Shown: positions 29,585-39,490, counted from the stretch's first letter. The stretch is 64,000 nt of DNA from Branchiostoma lanceolatum (GCF_035083965.1 NC_089730.1:20098527-20162526), one strand, 5' to 3'. Notes: generated by a model not told the origin, from the letters alone. Program-made: numbers and translations.

Positions 29585-30586
29585 TTAGGATTTTGCACCG
29601 ACATGGGTTCTCATATGTCGTGATAGGTAAGACCTCTCAGCCGTCCTGAACCCACACTCCCCACACGTGTAAGGTTTCTCTACGCTGTGTTTAGCCATGT
29701 GTCGCTTTAAATGACCCTTTTGGGTAGAAGAATAGTCACACTGGACACATTTGTATGGTTTCTCGCCTGTATGCTTTTTCATGTGTCTGGAAAAATCACA
29801 CATGCGAGCCGTCCTATAACCGCACTCTTCACACGTGTTGAGTTTTTCTCCATTGTGTTTAGCCATGTGTTTGTCTAAAGTATCTTTCCGCATACAAGTG
29901 TACTTGCACTGGTCACATTTGTAGGATTTCACACCTGTATGCATTTTCATATGCCGAGATAGAGAAGACCTGTCAGCCGTCCTGAACCTGCACTCCCCAC
30001 ACATGTAGGGCTTTTCTCCAGTGTGTATTTCCATGTGGCGGACTAAATTGCCTTTCTGCGAAGCAGAATATTCGCACTGGTCACATTTATAGGGTTTCTC
30101 ACCAGTATGCCTTCTGATATGCTTTGATAGGTCAGACTTTGAGGCTGCCCGGAAGTCACATTCTGTACACGGGATGCGTTTATCCATGTAGCACGTTTCA
30201 CCGCCACCCTGACCATCTTCTCCATTTGACCCAGTTCTGGGTTCTAGAGGATGGTCAGATGTTACCCCGCACGGTTCCCTGCATTGAATATCCTCTTCCT
30301 TGTTCTGCTGCATTCCCGTGTTTAATTTCTCGCTGCTGTTTGGGTCTTTTGTATGTTGCACAGTTGGAATCTTGGAGCGTCCCCTGCCCACAGTACGTTT
30401 AAGATCAAGCATATCCGTTGCCTCTGTTCCACCCTGAACGAGAGAATGGTCATATTTTACCCCGCACGTTTCCTCGCATGAGATGCTTCCATCCCTGTCC
30501 TGCTGCCTTCCCTTGTTTAATTTCTCGCTTATGTTCGTCTCGTTCCCAGGGTGTACAGTTGACAGATCGTCAATGGGATTCTCCAT
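29585..30586 (-). CDS. Z9, 7-finger C2H2 protein with duplicated leader
   Basis: 333 residues from MENPIDDLSTVHPG (2 nt after acceptor GTTCTTAG). The leader is about 160 residues, twice the usual length, because the leader module is present twice: STVHPGNETNISEKLNKGR...EETCGVKYDHS and then RSKIPTVQHTKDPNSSEKL...EPCGVTSDHP. Just before finger 1, the second copy reads GSNGEDGQGGGETCYMDKR, where the family reads QTDRVAVKRTADKR. The VRVAVKR residues survive in another frame (about 30200-30225), so two frameshifts compensate each other. Seven intact fingers follow and the protein ends RTHVGAKS at a stop in the linker. It is the smallest array here. Confidence 0.9.
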   Translation of the reverse strand: MENPIDDLSTVHPGNETNISEKLNKGRQQDRDGSISCEETCGVKYDHSLVQGGTEATDMLDLKRTVGRGRSKIPTVQHTKDPNSSEKLNTGMQQNKEEDIQCREPCGVTSDHPLEPRTGSNGEDGQGGGETCYMDKRIPCTECDFRAASKSDLSKHIRRHTGEKPYKCDQCEYSASQKGNLVRHMEIHTGEKPYMCGECRFRTADRSSLSRHMKMHTGVKSYKCDQCKYTCMRKDTLDKHMAKHNGEKLNTCEECGYRTARMCDFSRHMKKHTGEKPYKCVQCDYSSTQKGHLKRHMAKHSVEKPYTCGECGFRTAERSYLSRHMRTHVGAKS

Positions 30587-30723
30587 TTCTAAGAACATCA
30601 ATGGATTATCATAAATCGAAAGATGATAAACATCCCCATACAATCTGTATCGCCCTTTTTGTTATTAGAGACTTACAGCATTGGATATAAAATATTCTTT
30701 TTACACAACAAAAAATCTCACCT

Positions 30724-30762
30724 GCTGACGTTTCGGTGTCTCTCAGACACCTTCTTCAGAGC
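30724..30762 (-). ncRNA. Small hammerhead ribozyme-like motif, copy C, sense in Z9 intron
   Basis: On the minus strand: GCT, CTGAAGA (30759-30753), perfect 7-bp stem II GGTGTCT/AGACACC with loop GAG, GAAACGTC (30734-30727), AGC. Stem I is 3 bp (GCT with AGC) and stem III is essentially absent. This matches the small hammerhead class associated with Penelope-like elements. It sits in intron 1 of Z9 in the sense of transcription. Cleavage is not demonstrated. Confidence 0.5.
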
Positions 30763-30781
30763 TTCTGACCTGAGTACTCTG

Positions 30782-30852
30782 ACCGCTAAAAGTAGCCGAG
30801 GTAGGTGTTCTCATCGCAAAAGCGCCAGCTACTTCGGCTACTTAGAGCGGTG
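30782..30852. repeat. Inverted repeat next to the ribozyme-like motif
   Basis: ACCGCTAAAAGTAGCCGAGG (from 30782) pairs with CTACTTCGGCTACTTAGAGC (ending near 30850), with few mismatches. It is probably part of the same retroelement remnant. Confidence 0.6.
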
Positions 30853-31339
30853 ATATATACTTTTAAATCTCTAATATCCTATGTTCTACCAACCTGATGA
30901 AATTAGTTTGAGACTTATAGTATGTTTCCTGGGCAGTCAAAATCAATGGGGAAGCTAATCTCAGGTGCATTTATATCAGGGTGTTTCAAGAACAAGTAGC
31001 GAACAACAGTGACTTTTGAAGCTACCCCCATGCTAACACGTAGATGCAATGGTATACCGGGTTGAACCACTCAAACACGACAACTAGCCAGACTTAAAAC
31101 GAATTGGAACGCCCCGAACTTTGATATTACAAAATAAACACCGAAATGTACATTTACGAGGAACCTACAGCGTAATGGATGTCATTTTCAAGCCCCATAA
31201 CACTTAAAGTTCGTTATGCCCCCCCCCCCCCTATTCAAAGGCGATGTATACGTACGATACACCCATAATTTGACTTGTACTTCTATTTTGCTGCCGAATA
31301 GGCGTCCTTCAGCGCACGCCAATAGCTAACAAGGATCTT

Positions 31340-31512
31340 ACCTGTGTGATTTTGTTGGTAGGGGATCGATAAGGCGTTGTGTTTTCTTCAAAATCGTCAT
31401 GGATTTAGAGACACGATTGCCATCGCCTGCCGAAGGCCGAATGGCGGACAAACACAGCCACAGGTCAGTGCTCGAACAGGTGAAAGGTCAAAGTTTACAT
31501 ACCTGATAATCA
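31340..31512 (-). promoter_or_regulatory. Z9 promoter block and exon 1 donor
   Basis: Donor CACAG|GTAAGATC at 31342; ATGGCGG at 31441-31447 (99 bp); GGTGAAAGGTCAAAG; TTACATACCTGATAATC. Intronic C-run of 13 at 31219-31231. Confidence 0.62.
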
Positions 31513-31960
31513 CTGTAGAACCACAAACGTTCGGATATAGCTCAACAGCCTCGTTTATGTTCAGTTCGTTGTAGTGTCAATTTTTTATTCCCTTAGCATA
31601 AGCGTGTTTTTTTCTTGTTTATTCCGAAAAATACGAATACATAAAGGCTCTGACTTCTCTATACAATACTATTGCAAAATATTAAAGAAAGTTTTATTGC
31701 AAGTTCATGCCCGTGGGCTAATTGCAAATACATGGTAGGAACATAGGGAAAACATACACGTGTCAGTGAACTATGACTGACTTTGTTGTAACAATAGACT
31801 ACTAATACTAAATACGACTGTTGGCTATATCTAAACAATATTATCAAAACCTAATATTATTTCTAAAAACTGCATACAACGAACGTTGTCTTAGCAGCAA
31901 TTTTCTGTATCTGCATCTATAAAGCCGGTATAACCGCCCTTCGGCGTAACACACCAGCGT
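31513..31960. other. Intergenic, no gene seen
   Basis: AT-rich; nothing recognised beyond the LINE remnant that begins near 31960. Confidence 0.35.
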
Positions 31961-32050
31961 TGCAGGCACGCGGCACTCCGGGAAGAATAGTTTGTAGTAA
32001 CGGCACCCATTGTGGACACTTTTAAGGAGAGACTGGACTGTCATACATGA
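31961..32050 (+). mobile_element. Degenerate LINE C-terminal fragment
   Basis: The plus strand reads TSVAGTRHSGKNSL in one frame and FVVTAPIVDTFKERLDCHT then a stop (TGA 32048-32050) in another. The VVTAP-x-V-x-TFKERLD pattern is the usual end of non-LTR retrotransposon ORF2. Frameshifted and 5'-truncated. Confidence 0.45.
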
Positions 32051-32807
32051 AACAGCACCAAGTAATGTACGACTACAGAGATCTGGACCATACCCAGAAA
32101 CCAGAGATGACACAGTGAGCTGAATCAATGATGTTTATTGCATGTTGATACTGGAGGCTAAACTATCTCTGGTTACAGTTTACGATATAATACAGGAATT
32201 CAAAAGGAAAGTATGATATTATGAATGGGTAGTTCGTAATATCTATAACAATAGTAAACTTTAAAAAACAATTCAAAGATCATCATATGCTGATCAGTTA
32301 GCATTCAGCTATGCTATACTACAATCCTCATCACCACTGTACAATACTACTAGTATGCCTGTACGTGAAAGCCTAATTCGGGGATTTTATATTTTACTTT
32401 TTACCTTACATGATTACTGCAGTAAGTAGGAAATTAAAAATGTAGATCATTGTCGACATTACGGAGTTGCTTGTGTAACAATTTTCATCTCAGACTTATT
32501 ATAATGTAAAGTATCCCCTTTAGAAACCTTGCGTATATACAGCCCCTCAAATAAACATATTGCATACATATCATTTCGAATACAAAACTCATATACAATA
32601 CATATATACAAACAAAGTTATACGTCAAACAAAGTACAACAATGGAATTTCAAGAAACCACCAGTGTTCAATATTACTTTTACCCTATAGCCTAGAATAT
32701 TTAGGTGCACTGGTGCACAGCTCCAATTTTGGGTGCACAAATGAAAAGGTGCATATGTATCCAGTATTTCGAGCCTTGCCGTTACATCTGCTTGGGGATA
32801 GTGGTTT
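32051..32807. other. 3' flank of Z10, no gene seen
   Basis: AT-rich; presumed 3' untranslated and intergenic sequence. No decayed finger recognised here. Confidence 0.35.
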
Positions 32808-34400
32808 TCAGCCATCGTGTTTTAATGACAAGTGTCGGCGGAAACTCCTTTGCCATGCCGTTGAAAAGTCACACTGGTCACAGCTGTATGGTTGTTTCCC
32901 TGTATGCTGCACCATATGCACGACTAGGTACTCCTTTCTGGCCGCTCTGAATCCGCACTCCCCGCACATGTAGGGTTTTTCACCCGTGTGTTTTACTCGG
33001 AGATGGTTGTCTAACAGTGTCTTGTACGCTGCCGAGTAGTCGCAAAGGTGACAAAGGAATGATTTTTCACCAGTGTGTTTCTTCATATGTGCGGATAGGT
33101 TAGACTTGTCGATCGTCCTGTATCCGCACACCTCACAGAGATAGGGCTTCTCTCCAGAGTGTGTTTTTATGTGCAGGGCCAAAGAACCATTCCATGCTGT
33201 TGAATAGTCGCACTGGTCACATTTGTAGGGTTTCTCACCTGTATGTTTTCTCATATGTCGGGATAGGTGACACCTCAAAGTGGTTGCGTATCCACACTCC
33301 TCGCACGTGTAGGGCTTCTCACCGGTGTGTTCAATCATGTGTTTTTCTATTCTCTTTTTACGAGCTGAAGAAAAGTCGCACTGGTCACATTTGTAGGGTT
33401 TGTCACCTGTGTGTTTCCTCCTTATATGTCCAGATAGGGTAGCCTTCTTAGCTGTCGTGTACCCGCACTCCTCGCACATGTAGGGTTTCTCACCGGTGTG
33501 TTTTCTTAGAAAGTGTTTGTCTATACTATCTTTCCATGCAGAAGAAAAGTCACACTTGTCACATTTGTAGGGTTTCTCACCTGTATGTGTTCTTTTATGT
33601 CTTGATAAATCAGCCTTGTTAGCTCCCCTGTACCCGCACTCCTCGCACATGTATGGTTTCTCACCGGTGTGCTTTCGTATAATGTGTTGGTCTATACTAT
33701 CCTTCCATGAGGAAGAAAAGTCGCACTGGTCACACTTATAGGGTTTCTCACCTGTATGTGCTCTTTTATGTCTTGATAAATCAGCCTTTTTAGCTCCCCC
33801 GTACCCGCACTCCTTGCACATGTATGGCTTCTCACCAGTGTGCTTTCTTATAATGTGTTTGTCTATGCTATCTTTCCATGCGGAAGAAAAGTCGCACTGG
33901 TCACACTTGTGTGGTTTCTCACCTGTATGTAACCTCTTATGTCTAGATAAATCAGTCTTTTTAGCTGTCCTGTACTCGCATTCCTCGCACATGTATGGTT
34001 TCTCGCCTGTATGTTTTCTTGCGATGTGTAGCTTTAAACCGCCCTTCTGAGCAGTTGAAAAGTCGCACTGGTCACATTTGTAGGGTCGCTCACCCGTATG
34101 CTTCCTTACATGTCTACATAGGTCAGTCCTTTTAGCTGTCTTGTACCCGCACTCCTCACAGATGTAGCGTATATGCCTTGTACGTTTTGCCGCAGGCCTG
34201 TCTTCCTGCTTTCTTCGACCTTCTTCACACGCAGGGTGACGAACACATGACTCGCACGTATCTTCGCGTGGAATGTCCTCATCCTTGTCCTGCTGTTTTC
34301 CCGATATGTCCGATGACTGGTTCTTGCTGTTGCTTGTCTCATTCCAGGGATGATTAGAAGACAAGTCTTCAACACTCTGCCCATCGCTTAATTCCTCCAT
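32808..34400 (-). CDS. Z10, 16-finger C2H2 protein
   Basis: 530 residues from MEELSDGQSVEDLSSNHPW; the acceptor CTTCGCAG is 2 nt upstream. Its leader is divergent but keeps NHPWNET and the RHIRYIC entry to finger 1. Sixteen fingers have complete zinc ligands. CDQCDFSSAWK fingers with H-x4-H spacing (HIIRKH, HFLRKH) alternate with ECGYxxAKKxDLSRHKR fingers of H-x3-H spacing, so the array grew in two-finger (56-57 residue) steps. It ends RHLSLKHDG at a stop in the linker. Intact frame. It is more distant from Z1-Z9 and its promoter block is degenerate. Confidence 0.93.
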   Translation of the reverse strand: MEELSDGQSVEDLSSNHPWNETSNSKNQSSDISGKQQDKDEDIPREDTCESCVRHPACEEGRRKQEDRPAAKRTRHIRYICEECGYKTAKRTDLCRHVRKHTGERPYKCDQCDFSTAQKGGLKLHIARKHTGEKPYMCEECEYRTAKKTDLSRHKRLHTGEKPHKCDQCDFSSAWKDSIDKHIIRKHTGEKPYMCKECGYGGAKKADLSRHKRAHTGEKPYKCDQCDFSSSWKDSIDQHIIRKHTGEKPYMCEECGYRGANKADLSRHKRTHTGEKPYKCDKCDFSSAWKDSIDKHFLRKHTGEKPYMCEECGYTTAKKATLSGHIRRKHTGDKPYKCDQCDFSSARKKRIEKHMIEHTGEKPYTCEECGYATTLRCHLSRHMRKHTGEKPYKCDQCDYSTAWNGSLALHIKTHSGEKPYLCEVCGYRTIDKSNLSAHMKKHTGEKSFLCHLCDYSAAYKTLLDNHLRVKHTGEKPYMCGECGFRAARKEYLVVHMVQHTGKQPYSCDQCDFSTAWQRSFRRHLSLKHDG

Positions 34401-34401
34401 T

Positions 34402-34916
34402 TCTGCGAAGAGTTGAAAAAACAAATTGTCAGAAAAAAAGGTGTCTGTACCAGTCACAAACAGAGACAGCACAATATTGGTAAACACGTTTTTCCACTTC
34501 GAAGCTTAATGAATTCAAAATAAATGGACATTACTAATTATTTGCAAGCTAGTTCATCCATTTCTGCACGATTTGAAAAAAAAAATTGTTAGAAAAAAAT
34601 TGTCTGCATCAGTCACAAACAGACAGCACAATATTGGTAAACACTTGTTTTTTTTCCACTTCGAAGCTAACTGGATTCAAAATAAATTGACAGGACTGAT
34701 TATTTGCACGTTAGATACATCTTATAGTATCGTATTCCATATTAAAACGTTTTTGGCAGCACATTCTTTCAGGACGAAAGAGGTCAATTGTCTAAAACGT
34801 CACATTCCCGAGTAGTGCCTGTCTGTATCTGTCCTAAACTCATCCGTGTATGCTTTTAAACCGACAAAGCATGATCATCAACAAGTCAGCCTCTATATAT
34901 AACAAACAAAACTCTT
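34402..34916 (-). other. Intron 1 of Z10
   Basis: Between donor 34919|34918 and the acceptor before 34402. It holds a tandem duplication: the TTCTGCG-AAGAG... CAGTCACAAACAGAGACAGC segment at about 34400-34510 recurs at 34560-34690 (including a second pseudo-acceptor). The usual C-run tract is missing. Confidence 0.5.
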
Positions 34917-35060
34917 ACCTGTGCGTTTACACCGTTGATTCACTTATACTGTACTCAATTATGGTTATTGACATCGCAGATCTTTCAGACGTGTAGCTGG
35001 TACTGTAGCTGTACCGGCTCTAGCAAAAATGGCAAATAGTCTGACCGCAAGTTGAAAAAC
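34917..35060 (-). promoter_or_regulatory. Z10 promoter block, degenerate
   Basis: Donor CACAG|GTAAGAGT at 34919. The YY1-like site is reduced to AAAAATGGCAAA (35025-35036) and no GGTCAAAG or CCTGATTA is clear. Weakest block of the series. Confidence 0.4.
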
Positions 35061-35438
35061 CGGTAGGTCCAGTCGATTTTCTTACTCAACTAATTACGTG
35101 TCCCCTGGCAAATTTTCAGGAGGAATAATTACTGAATGAGTTTCTGAATAGCCCCAACATGTGATTACACAACTCCCGATAATTATATCAGTCAGAAACC
35201 GTGACGATTTTGCCCCAAGGATCTACTCAGAGATTAACTGCTTAAGTCGTTATATTACTTATTTCTTAATTTACAAACGATGTTTGTATTAATTATTAAT
35301 TATTTGCTATTTATTTATCTTAAAAGGCATACATTGTTAGTCCCTCCAGTCGATTCTAAATGGAGCATATAAAAAGGAATTGTAACATCCGTTGACGAAG
35401 TTTAAACATCCAGGTAATAAGATACGGCAAATAACAGT

Positions 35439-35548
35439 TACTCAGGCAACTGGATAAGTATTCCACTGAATTATCCAGTCACTGACGAAATACAGAGGAT
35501 GCTACCTGAAATGTCTGTTTCAAAATTTCTATCCAATTGCTTGAGTAA
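35439..35548 (+). mobile_element. Element with inverted arms around a decayed hammerhead-like motif (copy B)
   Basis: GTTACTCAGGCAACTGGATA (35439-35458) and TATCCAATTGCTTGAGTAAC (35529-35548) are inverted arms. Between them lie CTGACGA (35482-35488) and GAAATGTC (35508-35515), but stem II no longer pairs. This is a dead relative of copy A at 9421-9460. Confidence 0.5.
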
Positions 35549-35815
35549 CAACTGTCATTTGGCTTAAAAATAATGTCTGAAATCACGTCATATTACTTTG
35601 AGACATGTTAGACATCAACGAAATTGACGGGAATGATTAAGTAACAACTCTTGTGAAAACGGCGCACTTCAAAAATTGTTCTGCGAAGCCGTTGCTTCCA
35701 ATTTGTGCTTGCCAGATAAACACCATCATTATCATAGAAATGGCGGGCAGCCCAGCCGTAAAGTGACAAACTGGATCGTCCAGTCGAAAACATGGTCGCC
35801 ATGGAAAGCTATACA

Positions 35816-35955
35816 TACTGTCCAAGCAGACGTTGGTGGGGAAGATTGTGACCTTTCTATCACATGCCCGATCTCTTGGTGGGGAGAGCGGACAGAAAAC
35901 GGGGCATAGGATAAAAAGGTCACAATCTTCCGCACCAACCTCTGCTTGGAGAGTA
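35816..35955. mobile_element. Fold-back MITE with perfect 9-bp target duplication (copy 2)
   Basis: Begins TACTGTCCAAGCAGACGTTGG and ends with CCAACCTCTGCTTGGAGAGTA, inverted arms of about 45 bp including GGAAGATTGTGACC. Exact target duplication AGCTATACA at 35807-35815 and 35956-35964. Same family as 16003-16203. Confidence 0.8.
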
Positions 35956-35962
35956 AGCTATA

Positions 35963-36228
35963 CAGGCCGGCTTTTCATTGACGTCATAACAATTAAAATG
36001 TGATTCCCCCGGCGACCATGTGAGTCGCCTATTGTCCCTCTCTCCGTAGCCGGCTCCCTTAGCCTACTTTTCACTCCATTTGGACCTTTTCTACAATTTT
36101 TGCTCTATAGCTAGATCCGCGGAGCCTGGTAGAGACTAATGCAGTAGCATTTTCTTGTATCTTACAAACGTGTACGCTGTAATCCAACATGGCGCATATG
36201 ACGTCAATTGATCAAATGAAAAGGGCTG
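35963..36228. mobile_element. Tc1/mariner-like MITE with TA flanks
   Basis: Starts CAGGCCGGCTTTTCATTGACG and ends CAATTGATCAAATGAAAAGGGCTG, inverted arms with TGACGTCA inside each (35979-35986, 36199-36206). TA at 35961-35962 and 36229-36230. The 9-bp-duplication MITE inserted at its left edge later, since that duplication includes this element's TACA end. Confidence 0.65.
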
Positions 36229-36230
36229 TA

Positions 36231-37195
36231 TAATACTTATGCCCGCAGGTTTAAGGCTGTCTCTGCAGTACCGATGCATTCCGCTTAATAACGGAATAAC
36301 ATAGCCAAACATTTAAACTAGCATCTATTTTATACTGTGCGTATCGATAACATGCATAAGCAACAAAGTTGAGTCGAACGCCTGATTTTATTTTTCATAT
36401 ACATTATGTATTGTAAATCACCATAATGTAAACATAATATCAAAGTGGATATAATCTAACAATGTTTCTATATGGTATAACAGAAAATAAGACAGTATAC
36501 TATTAAAACCACGGACGGCGTAGTGCAATATAGACGTTTGGCTAATTATACGCTAACAATTTCAGCCAAGAATATTAGAATCAAGCAACAATATATCGTC
36601 TCATTTAGAATACTTTCATCAGATTGAGTCATACAAAACGTTGCAACAGAAACCATCTACTGCTACTCATTATTGAAACTATTTATCGATCTATTGCAAC
36701 TATATAAGTTGTCATTACATGTCACATGAATATATAAGGGGCGTCCAGGGCCATTGCCGGATCGGAAAGGAAACCGCATAACCACATTTCAGGCCTTAGC
36801 TACAGGTTCAAAAGGGACTGGACTTTCAATGAAATGTCATAATTCAAACTTTAATGGACATAAATAGACGGTTTTAGAGTTGTAGTTATGTTAAGCTTTA
36901 TGTTTCTTCGTGGTGAACCAAGGAGAGGTTACAGTCGGAGGAAGAAGGGGGTAATACTAATATTTCGAGGGGAACTAAAATGAATATTTTTATTGATAAT
37001 GATTGAAACCTTTTTGCAGCCAAAAGGCTGAATTGCAAGATTACGAAAGATTAAATAAATCAGGGCCTCTATTAGCACCCCCTTCTCCGTAACCTTTGTT
37101 TGAAGTATAGGCAACATCCACGCATGTTTTCATCATGTTTGTCCATGTCCGGGTAAATCATAGTTCATCTGGATAGATGATGGGTTACTTTTTTT
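36231..37195. other. Intergenic, no gene seen
   Basis: AT-rich; no coding frame or RNA gene recognised. Confidence 0.35.
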
Positions 37196-37338
37196 ACACG
37201 TATAGTTTATAGCCAGCGTGTTTGACCATGCGCTAAGGCTTGAACCATCATTTCCTACAAACGAAAGGCGAGCACTCGCTGTCAAAGCTGTATTTCATTA
37301 CACTAAGTTACAGCAGGATAGTCTCAGTGGACCCATTC
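37196..37338 (-). pseudogene. Decayed fingers after Z11
   Basis: The minus strand has EWVH, a stop, DYPAVT just after the Z11 stop, and RMVKHAGYKLYV near 37200, which recall CDxCDYSAVT and HMxKHTGEKPYV. Confidence 0.5.
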
Positions 37339-38970
37339 CTACGGCATTTCACCTAGATGTTTTCTCATATGTTTGGATAGGTTAGACCTGTCATTCGCCC
37401 TGTACCCGCACTCCCCACACATGTAGGGTTTATCTCCGCTGTGCGTGATCATGTGTCGACTCAATTTACTTTTTTGTATCGAAGAATAGTCACACTGCTC
37501 ACATTTGTAGGGTTTCTCATATGCTGTGTGTATTCTCATATGTTTGCTTAGGTGACACCTGTCTGTCGTCTTGTACCCGCACTCCTCACACATGTAGGTT
37601 TTTTCTCCGGTATGCGTCCCTACGTGGCGGTTCAAATCCTTTTTCGTTGCAGTATAGTAGTCGCACTGCTCACATCTAAAGGGTTTTTCACCTGTATGCG
37701 TTCTAACATGTTCGGATAGGCGAGACTTTCTAGCCGCCCTGTAACCGCACTCCCAACAAATGTAAGGTTTTTCACCAGTGTGTTTAACCATGTGCCGGTC
37801 TACAGTACATTTCTGTGCAGCAGAAAAGTCGCACTGGTCACACTTGTAGGGTTTCGCACCTGTATGCTTTCTCATATGTTTGACCAGGTAATACTTGTCA
37901 GCCGTCTTGAATCCGCACTCCTTACACATATGCGGTTTAGCACCACTGTGTTTGGCCATGTGTTGGACTAAACTTTTTTTCCAAGAAGAAGAAAAGTCGC
38001 ACTGGTCACATTTGTAGGGTTTCTCGCCTGTATGTTTTCTCATATGTGCGGCTAGCTGGGACTCGCTGGCCGTCCTGTATCCGCACTCTCCGCACAAGAA
38101 GGGTTTTTCTCCAGTGTGCTTGAGCATGTGTCGGTCTAAACGGTCTTTGTCTGCAACTGAATAGTCACACAGGTCACATTTATATGGCTTGTCATGTTTT
38201 GTCATATGTCGGGATAGATTAGGCCTTGAAGTCGTCCTGAACCCGCACTCACCACACATGTAGGGTTTTTCACCAGTGTGTTTAGTCATGTGTCGGTCTA
38301 TCTCGCTTTTTCTTGTAGCAGAGTATTCGCACTGGTCACACTTGAAAGGTTTTACACCTGAATGTATTTTCATATGTTTGGAGAAGTCAGACCTGATGGC
38401 CGTCCTGTATCCACATTCTCCACACAAGTAGGGCTTTTCTCCGGTATGCTTAGCCATGTGTCGGTCCAAAGTGTCTTTAAGTGCAGCAGAATAGTCGCAC
38501 TGGTCACATTTGTAGGGTTTCTCGCCTGTATGTTTTCTCATATGTGCGGTCAGATAGGACCTGTGAGCCGTTCTGTATCCGCACTCTCCACACATGTAGG
38601 GTTTGTCTCCAGTGTGTCTAGCCGCCATGTGTTGACCTAAAGTGGCTTTCGCTGCAGCAGAATAGTCGCACAGGTCACACTTATAGGGTCTCTCACCTGT
38701 ATGGGTTCTCATATGTGTGGCTAAGTTAGACTTGTCAGCCGTCCTGTATCCGCACTCTCCACACAAGAAGGGGGTTCCTCCGGTGTTGCTAGCTTTGTGG
38801 TTGTCAACGGAAGGATGTATGTTTTTCACCCCGCACGGTTCTTCGCATGGGATGTCCTCTTCCTTATTCTCCTGCCTTTCCGTGACTAATTGCACAATGC
38901 AGTTCGTCTCGTTCCCAGGATGCACAGTTGGTAGACTGTCCATAGAAACCTCACCGTTTCTCTTGTCCAT
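37339..38970 (-). CDS. Z11, 17-finger C2H2 protein
   Basis: 543 residues from MDKRNGEVSMDSLPTVHPG, ATG 2 nt after the acceptor GTTCTTAG. The leader is about 70 residues but lacks the usual QTDRLAVKRT stretch and enters finger 1 as GGTPFLCGEC. Seventeen fingers keep all zinc ligands. Two linkers are unusual: HDKPYKC between fingers 7 and 8 (shortened by three residues) and TAYEKPYKC before finger 16. It ends RKHLGEMP at a stop in the linker. Two promoter blocks, not one, lie upstream (39698-39855 and 40464-40625). Confidence 0.94.
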   Translation of the reverse strand: MDKRNGEVSMDSLPTVHPGNETNCIVQLVTERQENKEEDIPCEEPCGVKNIHPSVDNHKASNTGGTPFLCGECGYRTADKSNLATHMRTHTGERPYKCDLCDYSAAAKATLGQHMAARHTGDKPYMCGECGYRTAHRSYLTAHMRKHTGEKPYKCDQCDYSAALKDTLDRHMAKHTGEKPYLCGECGYRTAIRSDFSKHMKIHSGVKPFKCDQCEYSATRKSEIDRHMTKHTGEKPYMCGECGFRTTSRPNLSRHMTKHDKPYKCDLCDYSVADKDRLDRHMLKHTGEKPFLCGECGYRTASESQLAAHMRKHTGEKPYKCDQCDFSSSWKKSLVQHMAKHSGAKPHMCKECGFKTADKYYLVKHMRKHTGAKPYKCDQCDFSAAQKCTVDRHMVKHTGEKPYICWECGYRAARKSRLSEHVRTHTGEKPFRCEQCDYYTATKKDLNRHVGTHTGEKTYMCEECGYKTTDRCHLSKHMRIHTAYEKPYKCEQCDYSSIQKSKLSRHMITHSGDKPYMCGECGYRANDRSNLSKHMRKHLGEMP

Positions 38971-38971
38971 T

Positions 38972-39436
38972 TCTAAGAACAACAAGAAATCATATATGAT
39001 TTGAAATAGGAAAAATGGCCACACTCTCTCTTCCAGCTTTGTTGTCTACCGTAAATAGTAGTACATATAGAATAAAAGATGAATTCCGTATCGCCCGAGG
39101 TTTCCGCCCAACGGTATGTATGGTTTTGGAAATTAAATAATTGTTTCAAATAACACAAAGTGCAAAAGAATAACAATTAAACACCTGGTTTTATTTCGCA
39201 AGAAACCAATCAATCAGATTAATCAATCAATAAAACAAACACATTCTAGCGATTATTCTTGAATGGAGGGCACTTTGCCAGCTAAATAGCATGGCATGAA
39301 TTTGTAGACTGACAAACATATATACAGCTGGCTTCAGACACACACATATGCATGTATATCCGCGTATACTAGTACAGACATTTCATTTAATTCATTTCTT
39401 TATTTAACCACAATACAAAAATACACAAATACAAAC
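38972..39436 (-). other. Intron 1 of Z11, coding-proximal part
   Basis: AT-rich intron sequence between the proximal donor (39700) and the acceptor before 38972. Nothing else recognised. Confidence 0.4.
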
Positions 39437-39490
39437 AATGGCCGAACAAGCATTCGAAGTAAAATAAAGGCTTTGACTTGACCTTAGACC
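39437..39490 (+). mobile_element. Retroelement 3' tail fragment (copy 1)
   Basis: AATGGCCGAACAAGCATTCG then AATAAAGGCTTTGACTTGAC. The same tail is at 45775-45835 (GTGGCTGAACAAGCACTTCG, AATAAAGGCTTTGACTTGAC). This is probably the conserved 3' end of a dispersed retroelement, plus orientation. Confidence 0.5.

Noticed and set aside
29137-29649. 170-residue plus-strand frame
   Set aside because: No domain recognised, overlaps Z9 in antisense at its end, and falls in the Z9 3' region. Best explained as chance.
35482-35515. Third hammerhead-like core as an active ribozyme
   Set aside because: CTGACGA and GAAATGTC are present but stem II no longer pairs. Kept only as a decayed member of the family.
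35979-36206. Two TGACGTCA sites 220 bp apart as a cAMP-responsive promoter
   Set aside because: They are mirror positions in the inverted arms of a TA-flanked MITE, so spacing and pairing come from the transposon.
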